NCBI GenBank assembly: GCA_028277845.1
Contig: JANQFL010000108.1
Location: 1 to 64,000 of the forward strand
Length of the DNA: 64,000 nucleotides
Direction of reading: 5' to 3'
Origin: Sneathiellales bacterium
GTDB lineage: Bacteria > Pseudomonadota > Alphaproteobacteria > JANQFL01
Shown here: in pieces, positions 52,101 to 61,130 of the stretch
Layout of the letters: every line of letters begins with the position of its first letter
Position numbering within the stretch: position 1 is the first letter of the stretch
Made by a program: the position numbers and the translations under genes
Notes under the pieces: model-generated
Seen by the model: the letters and a program-made list of their open reading frames with translations, nothing else
What the model was told of the DNA's origin: nothing
Databases searched by the model: none

Positions 52101-52390
52101 AAAACGGCATCGCTTCCGGTATTCCGTGTCCTGCGATGATCCAGTTCGGCGCACCGCAGTATGTTAAATTGGCCCGAGTGAAACTGAGTTTTATGGCTGG
52201 CGCATAACAATATTTTTTAAATCGCGAAACCTTAAGCTACATTATCTTGTAGTTTCAACAATATTTTGTGGTTTCATACATTCACGTCCAAATATTTATG
52301 GAAATGTAAATAATCGGTCATATCGACTGAAAGCCGATTTACGCACGGTGTTAAACATCCGCTGAGTGTGCCCAATACTTCCGGCGCCAG
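52101..52390. other. 290-base AT-rich spacer with an 11-bp direct repeat
   Basis: Upstream of the small membrane protein gene. AACAATATTTT occurs at 52206-52216 and 52257-52267, flanking a short dyad CTACA-N6-TGTAG. This could be an operator or merely AT-rich promoter sequence. No gene is seen. Confidence 0.5.
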
Positions 52391-53203
52391 TTACGGCCGG
52401 ACGCGGGTCCGAACTCTCATCCACACTTTGAACGTGACCCAGGCGCCAATCACCATCGACAGGATAAGGACTTGTGGACCCCCGATCAGCAAGTCAAGCA
52501 ACTTGCGGATCAATTGCCGAAAGGTCATGTCCTCGTCGGCCACGTCCAAGGTGCCGTTGGCGGATGGTGACGGTGACTCGGAATCTACACCTTTGAGAAC
52601 ATCCTGGCTAATGGCGGCGCGAAACTGGGTCTGCTCCTCCATGATGAGCAGCTTTCCCGATTCCGAATCCTTCATCAGCAGAAACCGCCCCAAACCGGCG
52701 ATGGAGAAGCTGATAACCCCGTTCCCTTCGTGGATCGGGTCAAGCAGGTCCTCGGCCAGGTCATAGAGTCCCGACCGGCGCGAGGAACGGCCGTTCTGTG
52801 ATACGCCGCCGCTTTCCGGACTGCCGTAATAGGACGGCAGCAAGTCCTCCAGCGACAGTGCGTCATCGACGGTTTGGCGTCCCTGCTGATCCAGTTGACG
52901 CGCGATTTCGCTGCCGAAAATCTGTTGTGCGTCCAAGGACTTGGTCACATTGGAAAACTGCGGGTCCTCTTCCCGCCATTGCAACTGGTAGCGCTGCAGC
53001 TCCTGCTGAATGGGATGGGCGTCGGGAATGCTCACGCCAGGGGATGCCTGCTCCAGGCCGGGGTCGTCCTGCGTCGGCGTCAAAAACGTGCGGTCCTTCC
53101 CCTCGTCCGCGGGAATTGCACCCGCATGCGCAGGCGTGGCGGCCATGAACATCACGGACAGGATCAATCCTGTGATCGTCGTTCCGTGACGATGAATGCG
53201 CAT
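52391..53203 (-). CDS. Exported hypothetical protein with C-terminal membrane anchor
   Basis: 270 residues from the ATG at 53203. The signal peptide is LILSVMFMAATPAHA with cleavage after HAGA; a mostly hydrophilic region rich in Asp, Ser and Gln follows, and a single C-terminal helix (VLILSMVIGAWVTFKVWMRV) ends in basic residues, a tripartite end superficially like a sorting signal but without PEP. I do not recognise a family. It is transcribed towards the small membrane protein gene and divergently from the PEP-CTERM gene, so it may belong to the same system. Confidence 0.7.
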   Translation of the reverse strand: MRIHRHGTTITGLILSVMFMAATPAHAGAIPADEGKDRTFLTPTQDDPGLEQASPGVSIPDAHPIQQELQRYQLQWREEDPQFSNVTKSLDAQQIFGSEIARQLDQQGRQTVDDALSLEDLLPSYYGSPESGGVSQNGRSSRRSGLYDLAEDLLDPIHEGNGVISFSIAGLGRFLLMKDSESGKLLIMEEQTQFRAAISQDVLKGVDSESPSPSANGTLDVADEDMTFRQLIRKLLDLLIGGPQVLILSMVIGAWVTFKVWMRVRTRVRP

Positions 53204-53837
53204 TGCCAATAGAGTTCCGTACCGGTTGAAGAGAAATTCAGATGAAATCCGGGCGACAAGAACCGACATACCTTCTGATTAACGTCACGAACCTAATTCA
53301 CGGTAAACGAAAATCCAGTAACCGCGTGTCCGTCAAGTTGGTTTTGTCCGCACGCGGAACATTTTTGTCGTCGACACGCCGACCGTTCCCCGCCAGCACC
53401 CTCCACAGGTGATTATCTTGGATCTCGTGTTGCCGGCGGCCGTCGATCCGGGTCGATGTTACAGGCATATTTGCCCGATGTCGGGATTCTTTACACCCGA
53501 AACCCGGGGAGAATTTGGCCAGTTTTCCTAATAAAAACAAAGACATGTGGGATAACGGCTTGCCTTGCGCGATGATTCCGACTGTGATTCGTGTGTTTGC
53601 TTCGCGACTCGCCGTCGGCAATCTTTACAGGTTGTCCTTGCCGTAACTTGGTTAACAGGGTTAACGTATTGAATTATAACGATTTATGTGTTTTGGCATG
53701 GGATATGCAAAGTACTGCTGCGAGTGCGCTACGGCGCGTTTGTTGCCCACGTTTCGGGCAGAGACACCAAAGTTTTAGGCCGGCGATTTGAATCCAGGTT
53801 CAATTCCTCGGGTGTCGGCGGAGCAAGGAGGTAGATT
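53204..53837. other. 634-base regulatory region upstream of the PEP-CTERM gene
   Basis: Long non-coding stretch between divergent genes. It contains the sigma-54 promoter (53694-53709), two TTACAGG-N5/6-TTGCC repeats (53459-53475 and 53625-53642), two GTTAAC hexamers 3 bases apart (53651-53665) and a structured leader. There is no credible gene in it. Confidence 0.6.
53694..53709 (+). promoter_or_regulatory. Sigma-54 (RpoN) promoter for the PEP-CTERM gene
   Basis: TGGCATGGGATATGCA has the invariant GG (53695-53696) and GC (53707-53708) separated by exactly ten bases and differs little from consensus TGGCAC-N5-TTGCA. Transcription would start near 53720, leaving a leader of about 118 bases before the ATG at 53838. 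PEP-CTERM genes are known in other exosortase A bacteria to depend on the PrsK/PrsR pair and sigma-54; a PrsK gene begins at 62545. Confidence 0.7.
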
Positions 53838-54719
53838 ATGAAGTCAACACTGAAGAAAGGCCTGTTGGCTGCTGCGACCGCTGGCGCGATGACGCTGGGG
53901 CTGGCTGGCACGGCTTCTGCATTTGACCTGGGCGGTTACACCGGTCCGGTCGAATTCAAGTTCGCGGGTGTGTCCACCGGCCAGAACGTTCAGGCCGGAA
54001 CGAATGAAAACACCTGGACGGTCGGTAACGTCACCAGTATTACGGACGGGTTCAACACCCTTTGGAACTCGGGCGACGGTGGCGAATTCCTGACGTTCAT
54101 GATGTACGGCATCGCCGACGATTCGATCGTGGCCGATGGCGCCGACTTTGACATTTATTCGTCCGGTGCTGTAGGTGGCGTCGGTGACGGCAGGATCCAC
54201 ATCGATGTCTACCTCGACAATTCGGCTGGCAGCGTTGCTTCCGGTCCGGCCGGTCGTACGGGTTACGGCACCTACTCGACCATTACCGACGGTAGCCTGT
54301 TCCTGTCGCTGGAACTGGTCCCGGGTATCGTTGCCGACGTTGCTTCGACCGGCGGCGTGAACGAAGGCACGACCTCGACGCTGTTCCAGAACTCCAACGC
54401 AACCACGGCACCGGCCACGGGTGACGGCACGTTCTACGCCGATGTCACGGGCGGTTCCTGGGCCACGCGGTTCGATACCGACGGCTTCACCACGCTGCTG
54501 GGCACCCTCGCCGACATGTTCGGTCAGTTCGACTTCACGCCGAACAACAATGCGGTAACCGCAGGCTGCGGTACCGGTCCGATTACGCCGGCTTGCTGGG
54601 AAATCGCTCTCGATGACCCGATCCGCGCCAACGTGATCCCCGAGCCGGGCACGCTGGGTCTGCTGGGCGTCGGTCTGGTGGCTCTGGCTGGTCTCAGCCG
54701 CCGCCGCCGCAAAGCCTAA
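53838..54719 (+). CDS. PEP-CTERM sorting-domain protein
   Basis: Exported protein of 293 residues, the likely substrate of XrtA. It has a signal peptide cleaved near GTASAFDLGG, a Gly/Thr/Asn/Ser-rich beta-type body with two cysteines late (AGCGTGPITPACW), and a C-terminal tripartite signal: PEPGTLGLLGVG, a short hydrophobic helix and the basic end RRRRKA. The ribosome-binding site AAGGAGG seven bases before the ATG is the strongest in the window, suggesting abundant production. A sigma-54 promoter lies upstream and an intrinsic terminator downstream, so it is monocistronic. No enzymatic domain is recognised. Confidence 0.95.
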   Translation: MKSTLKKGLLAAATAGAMTLGLAGTASAFDLGGYTGPVEFKFAGVSTGQNVQAGTNENTWTVGNVTSITDGFNTLWNSGDGGEFLTFMMYGIADDSIVADGADFDIYSSGAVGGVGDGRIHIDVYLDNSAGSVASGPAGRTGYGTYSTITDGSLFLSLELVPGIVADVASTGGVNEGTTSTLFQNSNATTAPATGDGTFYADVTGGSWATRFDTDGFTTLLGTLADMFGQFDFTPNNNAVTAGCGTGPITPACWEIALDDPIRANVIPEPGTLGLLGVGLVALAGLSRRRRKA

Positions 54720-54749
54720 GTCGACAGACACGTCCTTCGGGACAAAAAG

Positions 54750-54779
54750 AAACCCGGCGCGGAAGCGCCGGGTTTTTTT
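54750..54779 (+). terminator. Intrinsic terminator of the PEP-CTERM gene
   Basis: AAACCCGGCGC pairs with GCGCCGGGTTT across a GGAA tetraloop and runs into a T-tract (to 54779). It lies 30 bases after the stop. Because the A-run precedes the stem on the other side, it could also end transcripts from the convergent ligase gene. Confidence 0.93.
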
Positions 54780-54807
54780 GTGCCGGATCGCTGCCGGAAA
54801 GGACGGG

Positions 54808-56286
54808 TCAGACGTAGCTGAATTTGCGCTCGTAATCCACTTCCATGGCATGGCCGAACGTCTCGTAGGGGCCGAACGTTACCTCGGGCGTGACCGACGA
54901 ATACGATGCCAGGTGTTTCAACAGGCGGGCCTCCGCTTCGGCCGGCTTGTCGAAGCCGCGGCGCAGCTGAACGGCCAACTGGCCACCGTCGCCACCGTCG
55001 GTCAGGTGAAAATTGCCCGTGATGGCGGCGGCGATATCGTGATCGGCGTACAGAGCTTCCTTGACCGCTTCGGGGAACAGATGCCCCTGCGGCGTGTCGA
55101 GGGACTTGCCGCGTCCGTACACGGCGACGAACGGCAGCTGCAGATCCGGCTTGAGGTCGTAGCCGTGTTCCCGCAGCGTGTCGACCACGTGATCGTAGGT
55201 CATGATCCTGCCGATATCGCCCGACTTGTAGCGCAACAGCGGGATTTTCATTTCCTCGCTGAGCATGGAGATGACCAGTTCATTGTGGCCATCGCCGCGG
55301 GGCATTTCTTCGACATAGCAGCGTTGCGGGTAATAGGCGAAGAACATGGGGCAGAAGTCCACGTCGCCGCCGAACAGGGCCTTGCGCAGCTTTTCGTCCT
55401 GGTGGGCCAGACGCCGGATTTCGATGCTCTCACGGGTTTCGTGGAAGATGTTGAGATCCAGCTCCGCGACGCCCATGGACGACCCGACCAACTTGCCGCC
55501 TTCCGCCGTAATGTCGTCGATCCCCAGCAGCTTGGCGATGTAGGTGCGGTAGTTCTCGGCGATCCCCTCTTCGCCGGTAATCAGATGAACCCGCAGCGAC
55601 GGCCAGTCGATGCCGTGCTGTTCGGCGCCGTCCTCGATGATCTTCTTGATGAAGGACCCTTCGCCGACCAGGATAACCTGGTCGAACTCTTCCGAGAATT
55701 TCTTGACGATGGCAAAGACCATGTCGTCACGGACGCTGGTCTCGGCCAGGAAGGTTGCCGTCGTGTTGACCTTGACACCCATGGGCAGGCAGTTGATCAG
55801 GACGGTGGCGCGGTTGTCGACGTCGAACAGGTACTGCAGGCCCATATCGATGCTTTTGGCCGAGCGCTGCAGATTGTCCTTGGTGTTCACGCCGAACGAA
55901 AAGACGCCGGAGTGCCCGGAACTGGTCAGCAGCGTGCGAATGTCATCGAGATTTCCACCGGTGCACAACTCGGAAATGCTGTGAGCCGCGAACGTGTTGT
56001 GCTTGTCGAGGATGGGGGCCTGCGCGCAATAGGACTGGATGTCCGTCACCGTGCTCGGGTCGACGCCGTTGCTCGACAGCATCTGCTGATAGAACGGGAC
56101 CGACTGGGCGACACGGTGAAAGGCCTCGACCGTTTGCATTTCGCTCATGGCCAGCAACGTTTCCGGTGGTGTCTCGCGAAGAATGCGAATCAGTTCGGCG
56201 CGTTCAACGCGTTCCTCATCCGTCGAAAACGGCTTCATTCCGGCCTTGTCGTTTGAACTGGCTTTGAGGGATGGGGTGGCTGACAT
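54808..56286 (-). CDS. PaaK/CapK-like adenylate-forming ligase
   Basis: 492-residue protein of the phenylacetate-CoA ligase branch of the ANL superfamily. The ATP-binding loop is LLTSSGHSGVFSFG, the later MGVAELDLNIF and the hinge-region RYKSGDIGRIM match the family. It should adenylate a carboxylic acid. It is longer than typical PaaK (about 430), mainly at the N-terminus. It lies 170 bases downstream of an exosortase-type acyltransferase gene on the same strand, so it may supply that enzyme's acyl donor. Family assignment is fair; substrate is unknown. Confidence 0.78.
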   Translation of the reverse strand: MSATPSLKASSNDKAGMKPFSTDEERVERAELIRILRETPPETLLAMSEMQTVEAFHRVAQSVPFYQQMLSSNGVDPSTVTDIQSYCAQAPILDKHNTFAAHSISELCTGGNLDDIRTLLTSSGHSGVFSFGVNTKDNLQRSAKSIDMGLQYLFDVDNRATVLINCLPMGVKVNTTATFLAETSVRDDMVFAIVKKFSEEFDQVILVGEGSFIKKIIEDGAEQHGIDWPSLRVHLITGEEGIAENYRTYIAKLLGIDDITAEGGKLVGSSMGVAELDLNIFHETRESIEIRRLAHQDEKLRKALFGGDVDFCPMFFAYYPQRCYVEEMPRGDGHNELVISMLSEEMKIPLLRYKSGDIGRIMTYDHVVDTLREHGYDLKPDLQLPFVAVYGRGKSLDTPQGHLFPEAVKEALYADHDIAAAITGNFHLTDGGDGGQLAVQLRRGFDKPAEAEARLLKHLASYSSVTPEVTFGPYETFGHAMEVDYERKFSYV

Positions 56287-56457
56287 GGTGAGTCCGGTCC
56301 TCTGGTGTCATGAAGAATTGTCACAGCACATAAGCGGTGATTAACGTAAATAAACCGTTTCGATCACGAAATTCGGCGCCGAAAACCCTGCGTTTCGTGG
56401 TTCACGGCGCCGTCGTAAGCCGACACCTGCAAATGACCGGCTGTCCGGATTCCCGGC

Positions 56458-57243
56458 CTAGCGCGAGCGGGCGAATTCAGGCAGGAATTCCTGCTCCAGA
56501 CCGTCCATGAACTCCCAGAAGACTTTGGGGTTCTTGGAGTAGGCAAGGCGCTCGACTTCCGATATGTCGGCAAGATACGGCGTCACCGGGCCGTAATAGT
56601 CGATTTCAGGGCCGATCGGCACGAACAGAAAACCGAAGCGCCACAGCAGCCGAACCAGGGTCTTCTCCATGGCGGCATACCAGTGGGTGATACCGTTGCG
56701 CTTGCTGTGCTGGTACATCGCCTTGTACAGACCGAGGACGATCTCCGGCCGTTGGCGCCGTTCGATCTTGACGATGCCGTCCACGTTGGAGCCCATGCCG
56801 TAGAGACCGTCACCCGCGCGGCGGCGGTATTTCTTGCTCACGGCCAGCCGGGAAATCTCCGCAAGTTTCGTCGGGTCCTCCGGCATCTGATCGGGTTCCA
56901 TGGACACCGTGCAGTGTTCGTGCAGCGGATAACCTTGCTCCGAATGGCAGACCAGCCGGACGGTGCCGATAATGTCATCGTCGAGATTGTAGGCGCCGAA
57001 GTGCTTCGAATGCGCGTCAAACTGATCGATTTCTTCCTGTCCGGAATAGTCGTCACCTTGAAGCAGCTGACGTTCCTCGCAATAGACTTGGTAGCGCAGC
57101 GCGTAGCAATCTTTCAACAAATCCCGAGATGTGATTTCTCGAAATCGGAAGTAGGGCGAAGGGGGAGTCTTCGAAACCGGCGGGGTGACGATGACGTTGG
57201 GTGCGTCCGTCATCGGATTGGCAGTGACCCCTAGAGCATTCAT
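56458..57243 (-). CDS. PEP-CTERM/exosortase-associated acyltransferase
   Basis: 261-residue GNAT-superfamily protein of the exosortase acyltransferase group (TIGR03694-like), related to acyl-homoserine-lactone and N-acyl-amino-acid synthases. Typical are DCYALRYQVYCEERQ near the start, IGTVRLVCHSEQG and EISRLAVSKKYRRR. The start at 57243 has GGAG at 8 bases; the open frame extends upstream but without coding character. It would make an N-acyl metabolite from an acyl donor, perhaps that of the adjacent ligase. Confidence 0.9.
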   Translation of the reverse strand: MNALGVTANPMTDAPNVIVTPPVSKTPPSPYFRFREITSRDLLKDCYALRYQVYCEERQLLQGDDYSGQEEIDQFDAHSKHFGAYNLDDDIIGTVRLVCHSEQGYPLHEHCTVSMEPDQMPEDPTKLAEISRLAVSKKYRRRAGDGLYGMGSNVDGIVKIERRQRPEIVLGLYKAMYQHSKRNGITHWYAAMEKTLVRLLWRFGFLFVPIGPEIDYYGPVTPYLADISEVERLAYSKNPKVFWEFMDGLEQEFLPEFARSR

Positions 57244-57737
57244 TATATCGTTCTCCAGAACTACGCCTGCTGGGTTGCGGCGCTTTACCAGTCCATAAAA
57301 TCTACGAACATGGTTAACGACATTCAAACATTTCAGCCCCGCCCCTTGTAACCTTTTTGTGGCATGAATGTGCGCACAGGCCCCGCGAAACCGAATCTCC
57401 GAAAACTCTATACGCAGTGCCGCGTCCACATGCGATCTCCGATCAGAGAAGACTCGACACCCAATTCTTTTACTACGGCTAATTTAAGGAAACATGAATA
57501 CAAATCTGCAGTTTTTCTGCAATTTTTATTCAAGCGTGTAGACTCCTATTTGACCACACCAATAAATATGGTCGGTTTGTTTTGGTTTCTCTGACGGAAC
57601 CCACAATGTTCATTTGTGCGACGGTATGGTGGGATGGCCGGTCCGCCGCTCCCTTTGCTCAGTCTGGTGCCGTGGCGGGGCCAGTGAACGCGGCCCCGCT
57701 GCGATGACGTTCGGATACGGAGACAAGCCTACCGTGA
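57244..57737. other. 494-base spacer between acyltransferase and prsT
   Basis: Region upstream of the acyltransferase gene and downstream of prsT. The middle (57440-57600) is AT-rich and probably holds the acyltransferase promoter. An 8-bp inverted repeat GCGGGGCC/GGCCCCGC (57675-57682 with 57692-57699) lies about 40 bases past the prsT stop and may help end its transcript, though no T-tract follows. No gene is seen. Confidence 0.45.
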
Positions 57738-60557
57738 TCAGTTCGCCTTCAAGGACTGGAGGAGTTCCTCCGCTTCCCCTTGCTCCGGAAAATAGCTTTG
57801 CCGGGCCAACACTTGTTCCAGCACGTCGCGGGCCTGTTCCTTTTTGCCGTTGAGGATCATGGCTTCCGCCAGGTGGTACTGGATCGTGGAGTATTGCGGT
57901 CCGGCCGCCGCGGCCCGGTTCATGACCCGTAACGCGCGCGGCCCGTCTTGCTTGGCGATGAGCGCTTTGCCCAAAGTATCCAACACCGCCGGGTTGTCGG
58001 GTTCGATCGCTTCGGCCGATTCCGCGTGTTTAATGGCATTGTCCTGGTCGCCCGCCGCGAGCAACAGCGCACTCAGATTGTTGTGCGCCTGCCAATAGTC
58101 GGGGCGCACGGCGATGATGTTTCGATAGGTTTCGATGGCCGTGCCGGCTTTGCCGTCGAGGGTCTGCTGCACCGCCAGTTCATATTTTAGGTTCAGATTG
58201 TCCGGGAATTTGGTGATCCAGGTTTCCAGCAGCCGGTTGGCTTCGTCCTGTTCCTTGCGTTGCCGGTGCACCTGAAGCGTCTTCATAACGAGTGTTTGCG
58301 TCGGACGCGCCGTCAACGCGGTATAGAACTTTGACAACGCCAGGTCCGTGTTCTTGCGTACGAGCGCGATATCGCCTTCCATTTCCAGCACCGCCGGGCG
58401 TTGCCGCGCATCACCCTCCAGGGACTCCAGCACTTGGTTCGCGTCGTCCAACTGTCCGCGCTGCGCCGCAATCAACGCGAGGCCAACGGCGGCATCGAAG
58501 TTGCCGGAGTGCAGTTTCCTGGCCTCGCCGAACTGCTTTTCAGCACTGTCCAATTTGCCGGCCATGACATAGGCGTTGGCAAGCTTGGTTCGCGCGATCG
58601 AGGAATCGGGCGCGGATTTCACCAAGTTGGAATAGGCGTCGACGGCGTCTTCCAATCGTCCCAAATCCGTAAGTGCCTGACCCATGATGTCAAAATAGAC
58701 GGGCGTGCCTTGCGAAAACTTCAAACCCTCCTGAGCAAGGTCCAGGGCCTGTTGCGGCTTGCCGTCAAGCAATTGCATGCGCGCGAGCCTGGAACGGGGT
58801 TGAACCATGTTCGGTGACCGTTCAACGATCGTTTCGAGCAGCGATTTCGCATCCTGCGTCTTTCCGGATTTGAGCGTCAGTTCCGACAGCCGGTTCAAGA
58901 CCCGAGGGTCATTGGGGTGCTGCTTCAGGAATTCCTCAAGGATGGATTTCGCCTTGTCCATGTCACCCTGGCGTTCCGCGATAACGGAAAGATTGTTCGA
59001 TGCGTCGGGCGTTCCAGGAGCGATTTCGATGGCTCTGGAAAACAGGGGTTTGGCTTGATCCAGCTTGTTTTGCCGCATCAGCACGATGCCTTCGGCGGTA
59101 TAGCCGAACGCGTGATCAGGCCAGTGTTCCTGCATCCGTTTCGCCGATTTTAAGGCATCGTCAAATCGGTCGGCCCGCAAATGGGCGATGTAAACGTTGA
59201 GTTCCGCTTGCGTGAGCGACGGATTACTTTTGAGGGCTTGTTCAAGGTCCCGAATTCCAGCATCGTCGTCGCCCAATGCAATTCGTGTCGCCCCCAACTC
59301 GGCCCGAAGTGCGGGGTTGTCCGGTTCGATCGACAAGGCCTGGCTGTAATACTTCGATCCGGTATCCAGATCACCGCTTTTGACGGCGGCTTCCGCGATC
59401 ATGGCCAGCAGTTCGGCGTCCTGCGGAGATTTCTCGACCAGCGGTAAAAGCTGGTCGAGGGCGTCGTCGGCTTCCGCGAGACGCAGTAACGTTGCGCCAA
59501 GCAAACGCCGTGCGTGTTCGTTGTCGGGAACCTGCGACAAAAACTGCGTCAGGCGCCGCTTTGCGTGTTCCAGTTCGCCGACGGCGAACCCCGACGCGCC
59601 GCTCAGAAGCAAACTTTTCAAATCGCTGGTGACGACGTTGAGAACGCGTTCCACATGCACCTTGGCGGTGTTGTAGTCGTTCTGATGATATGCTGCCAGG
59701 GCACGAAGGTAGTTGGCCGCCGGCGTGTTGGGCGAGGCTTTCAGGACCTTGTCCAAATTGACGACGGCTTCGTCGTAACGGCGATCACCGATCTGTGCGC
59801 GGGCCAGCCCGATCAGTACGATTCGTTGGCCGGGGTGTTTTTCGTAGAGCTTGAGAAATGCCGCTTCCGAGCTCTTGAAGTCTTTTTGCAGGTAAGTGAC
59901 GTCCCCCTTCAGGATCAGCACGTTGATCAGTTCCGGTGACTCCGCTTCCGCCAGTTTCAAGTATTTGTCGGCGTCGCCGATTTGGTTCTGCGCCATCATC
60001 AGGCGTGACATGCCGACCAGCGCGTCGACCGATTTCGGATCTTCCTCGAGGGCCGATTCATAGTCGGACTTTGCCTGCTCGAATTGCGACAGACCCGCGT
60101 GGGCGTCGCCGCGCAGGGTCAATATCGAGGCGCGTCCGACGGCCGAACCATCGTCACGCGGCTGCAAAGTGTCCAATACCTTCTGATATTTACGTTGCAG
60201 GATCCACGCGTGCCCGAGAGGGCGTGCGATCGCACCTTCATCCATACCCAGATCGCGCGCGCGGACGAGTTCCTTCTCCGCCGAGGCACCATCACCGATG
60301 TCGACATAGAGTTGACCGAGCAACAGTCTGGCGCGGGCGCTCTTGGGGTTCAGTTGCAGCGCGTTCTTCAGTTCGATGGAACTGGACCGCAGGTCGCCGG
60401 CCTGCCGGTGTTTTTGCGCGCGCTCAATATGCTCTTCCTCGCTGACGCTGGAAATTTCATCGCAGGCGCTCAGAGCCAGCGTCACCGCACCGAAAAGAGC
60501 GATAACACGGATGAATTTACGGCGTGGATATGGATGCGTCACGGTAGTGATCCCCAA
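57738..60557 (-). CDS. prsT: PEP-CTERM system TPR lipoprotein PrsT
   Basis: Lipoprotein of 939 residues with a signal peptide and lipobox LALSAC near residue 32, followed by about twenty tetratricopeptide repeats to the end. Typical repeats are AQKHRQAGDLRSSSIELKNALQLNP and NNLSALLLAAGDQDNAIKHAES. Length and layout match TIGR02917. It is anchored in the periplasm or outer membrane and probably scaffolds glycan assembly or PEP-CTERM handling. It is divergent from the sugar transferase gene. Confidence 0.94.
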   Translation of the reverse strand: MGITTVTHPYPRRKFIRVIALFGAVTLALSACDEISSVSEEEHIERAQKHRQAGDLRSSSIELKNALQLNPKSARARLLLGQLYVDIGDGASAEKELVRARDLGMDEGAIARPLGHAWILQRKYQKVLDTLQPRDDGSAVGRASILTLRGDAHAGLSQFEQAKSDYESALEEDPKSVDALVGMSRLMMAQNQIGDADKYLKLAEAESPELINVLILKGDVTYLQKDFKSSEAAFLKLYEKHPGQRIVLIGLARAQIGDRRYDEAVVNLDKVLKASPNTPAANYLRALAAYHQNDYNTAKVHVERVLNVVTSDLKSLLLSGASGFAVGELEHAKRRLTQFLSQVPDNEHARRLLGATLLRLAEADDALDQLLPLVEKSPQDAELLAMIAEAAVKSGDLDTGSKYYSQALSIEPDNPALRAELGATRIALGDDDAGIRDLEQALKSNPSLTQAELNVYIAHLRADRFDDALKSAKRMQEHWPDHAFGYTAEGIVLMRQNKLDQAKPLFSRAIEIAPGTPDASNNLSVIAERQGDMDKAKSILEEFLKQHPNDPRVLNRLSELTLKSGKTQDAKSLLETIVERSPNMVQPRSRLARMQLLDGKPQQALDLAQEGLKFSQGTPVYFDIMGQALTDLGRLEDAVDAYSNLVKSAPDSSIARTKLANAYVMAGKLDSAEKQFGEARKLHSGNFDAAVGLALIAAQRGQLDDANQVLESLEGDARQRPAVLEMEGDIALVRKNTDLALSKFYTALTARPTQTLVMKTLQVHRQRKEQDEANRLLETWITKFPDNLNLKYELAVQQTLDGKAGTAIETYRNIIAVRPDYWQAHNNLSALLLAAGDQDNAIKHAESAEAIEPDNPAVLDTLGKALIAKQDGPRALRVMNRAAAAGPQYSTIQYHLAEAMILNGKKEQARDVLEQVLARQSYFPEQGEAEELLQSLKAN

Positions 60558-61130
60558 TGATAAAACGTCCCGAGACCGGGTCGAAAAGGCGCTGAGAAGA
60601 AATGTTTGAAAATCCGTTGGTTTCTCAAATGTGATACCGCGAAACAGGGGTTATTGCTATCCGAATGCGCAACAATTCTTCTTGTGCACGCCGCAGACGG
60701 CACCCCTCCATACGGCTGCACGGTGCCGACTCCGGACCATCTATGGTAAACAAACATTTAAAGTGGTGGATTTTCCTTGAAAATGGTGTTGAACCCGTCA
60801 CCGGTCCGACCGCCCTGATTCCGGCTCTTGATACCAATTCTTGATAACCGTATTACTAGTTGGTGGTTTCGGGCGGCCGCTCGGGAACAGGGTTCGGGCG
60901 CGCTTGGGTTAACCCGGATTCACGCTAATTTAATGAACAAATCGCTTTTATTGTGACCGGCGTCGCATATTTCGGCGCACGAATCGGTATTTTCATCGTT
61001 ATGAGTGAAACGCCGATAACGAAATTGTTGGGGCAGGCGACTCGCCGGCTCGCGACAAGCTGCAATAGTATGGACCTATTAATCGTACGCGGATCTTGTG
61101 GGGGCCGTCAGGGGCAAGGATGAAGTTCCG
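60558..61130. other. 573-base divergent region between prsT and the sugar transferase
   Basis: Non-coding region that must contain promoters for both divergent genes. It shows several short AT-rich blocks (for example 60925-60960) but no sigma-54 promoter, terminator or long repeat that I could find, and no reading frame with coding character. Confidence 0.5.

Noticed and set aside
53788-53810. tRNA T-loop-like sequence GGTTCAATTCC
   Set aside because: No matching acceptor stem, D-arm or anticodon arm could be built around it; it is better explained as part of the hairpin leader of the PEP-CTERM mRNA.
60625-60837. Small minus-strand open frame between prsT and the sugar transferase gene
   Set aside because: No ribosome-binding site, no hydrophobic or domain pattern and arginine/cysteine-rich composition suggest non-coding sequence.
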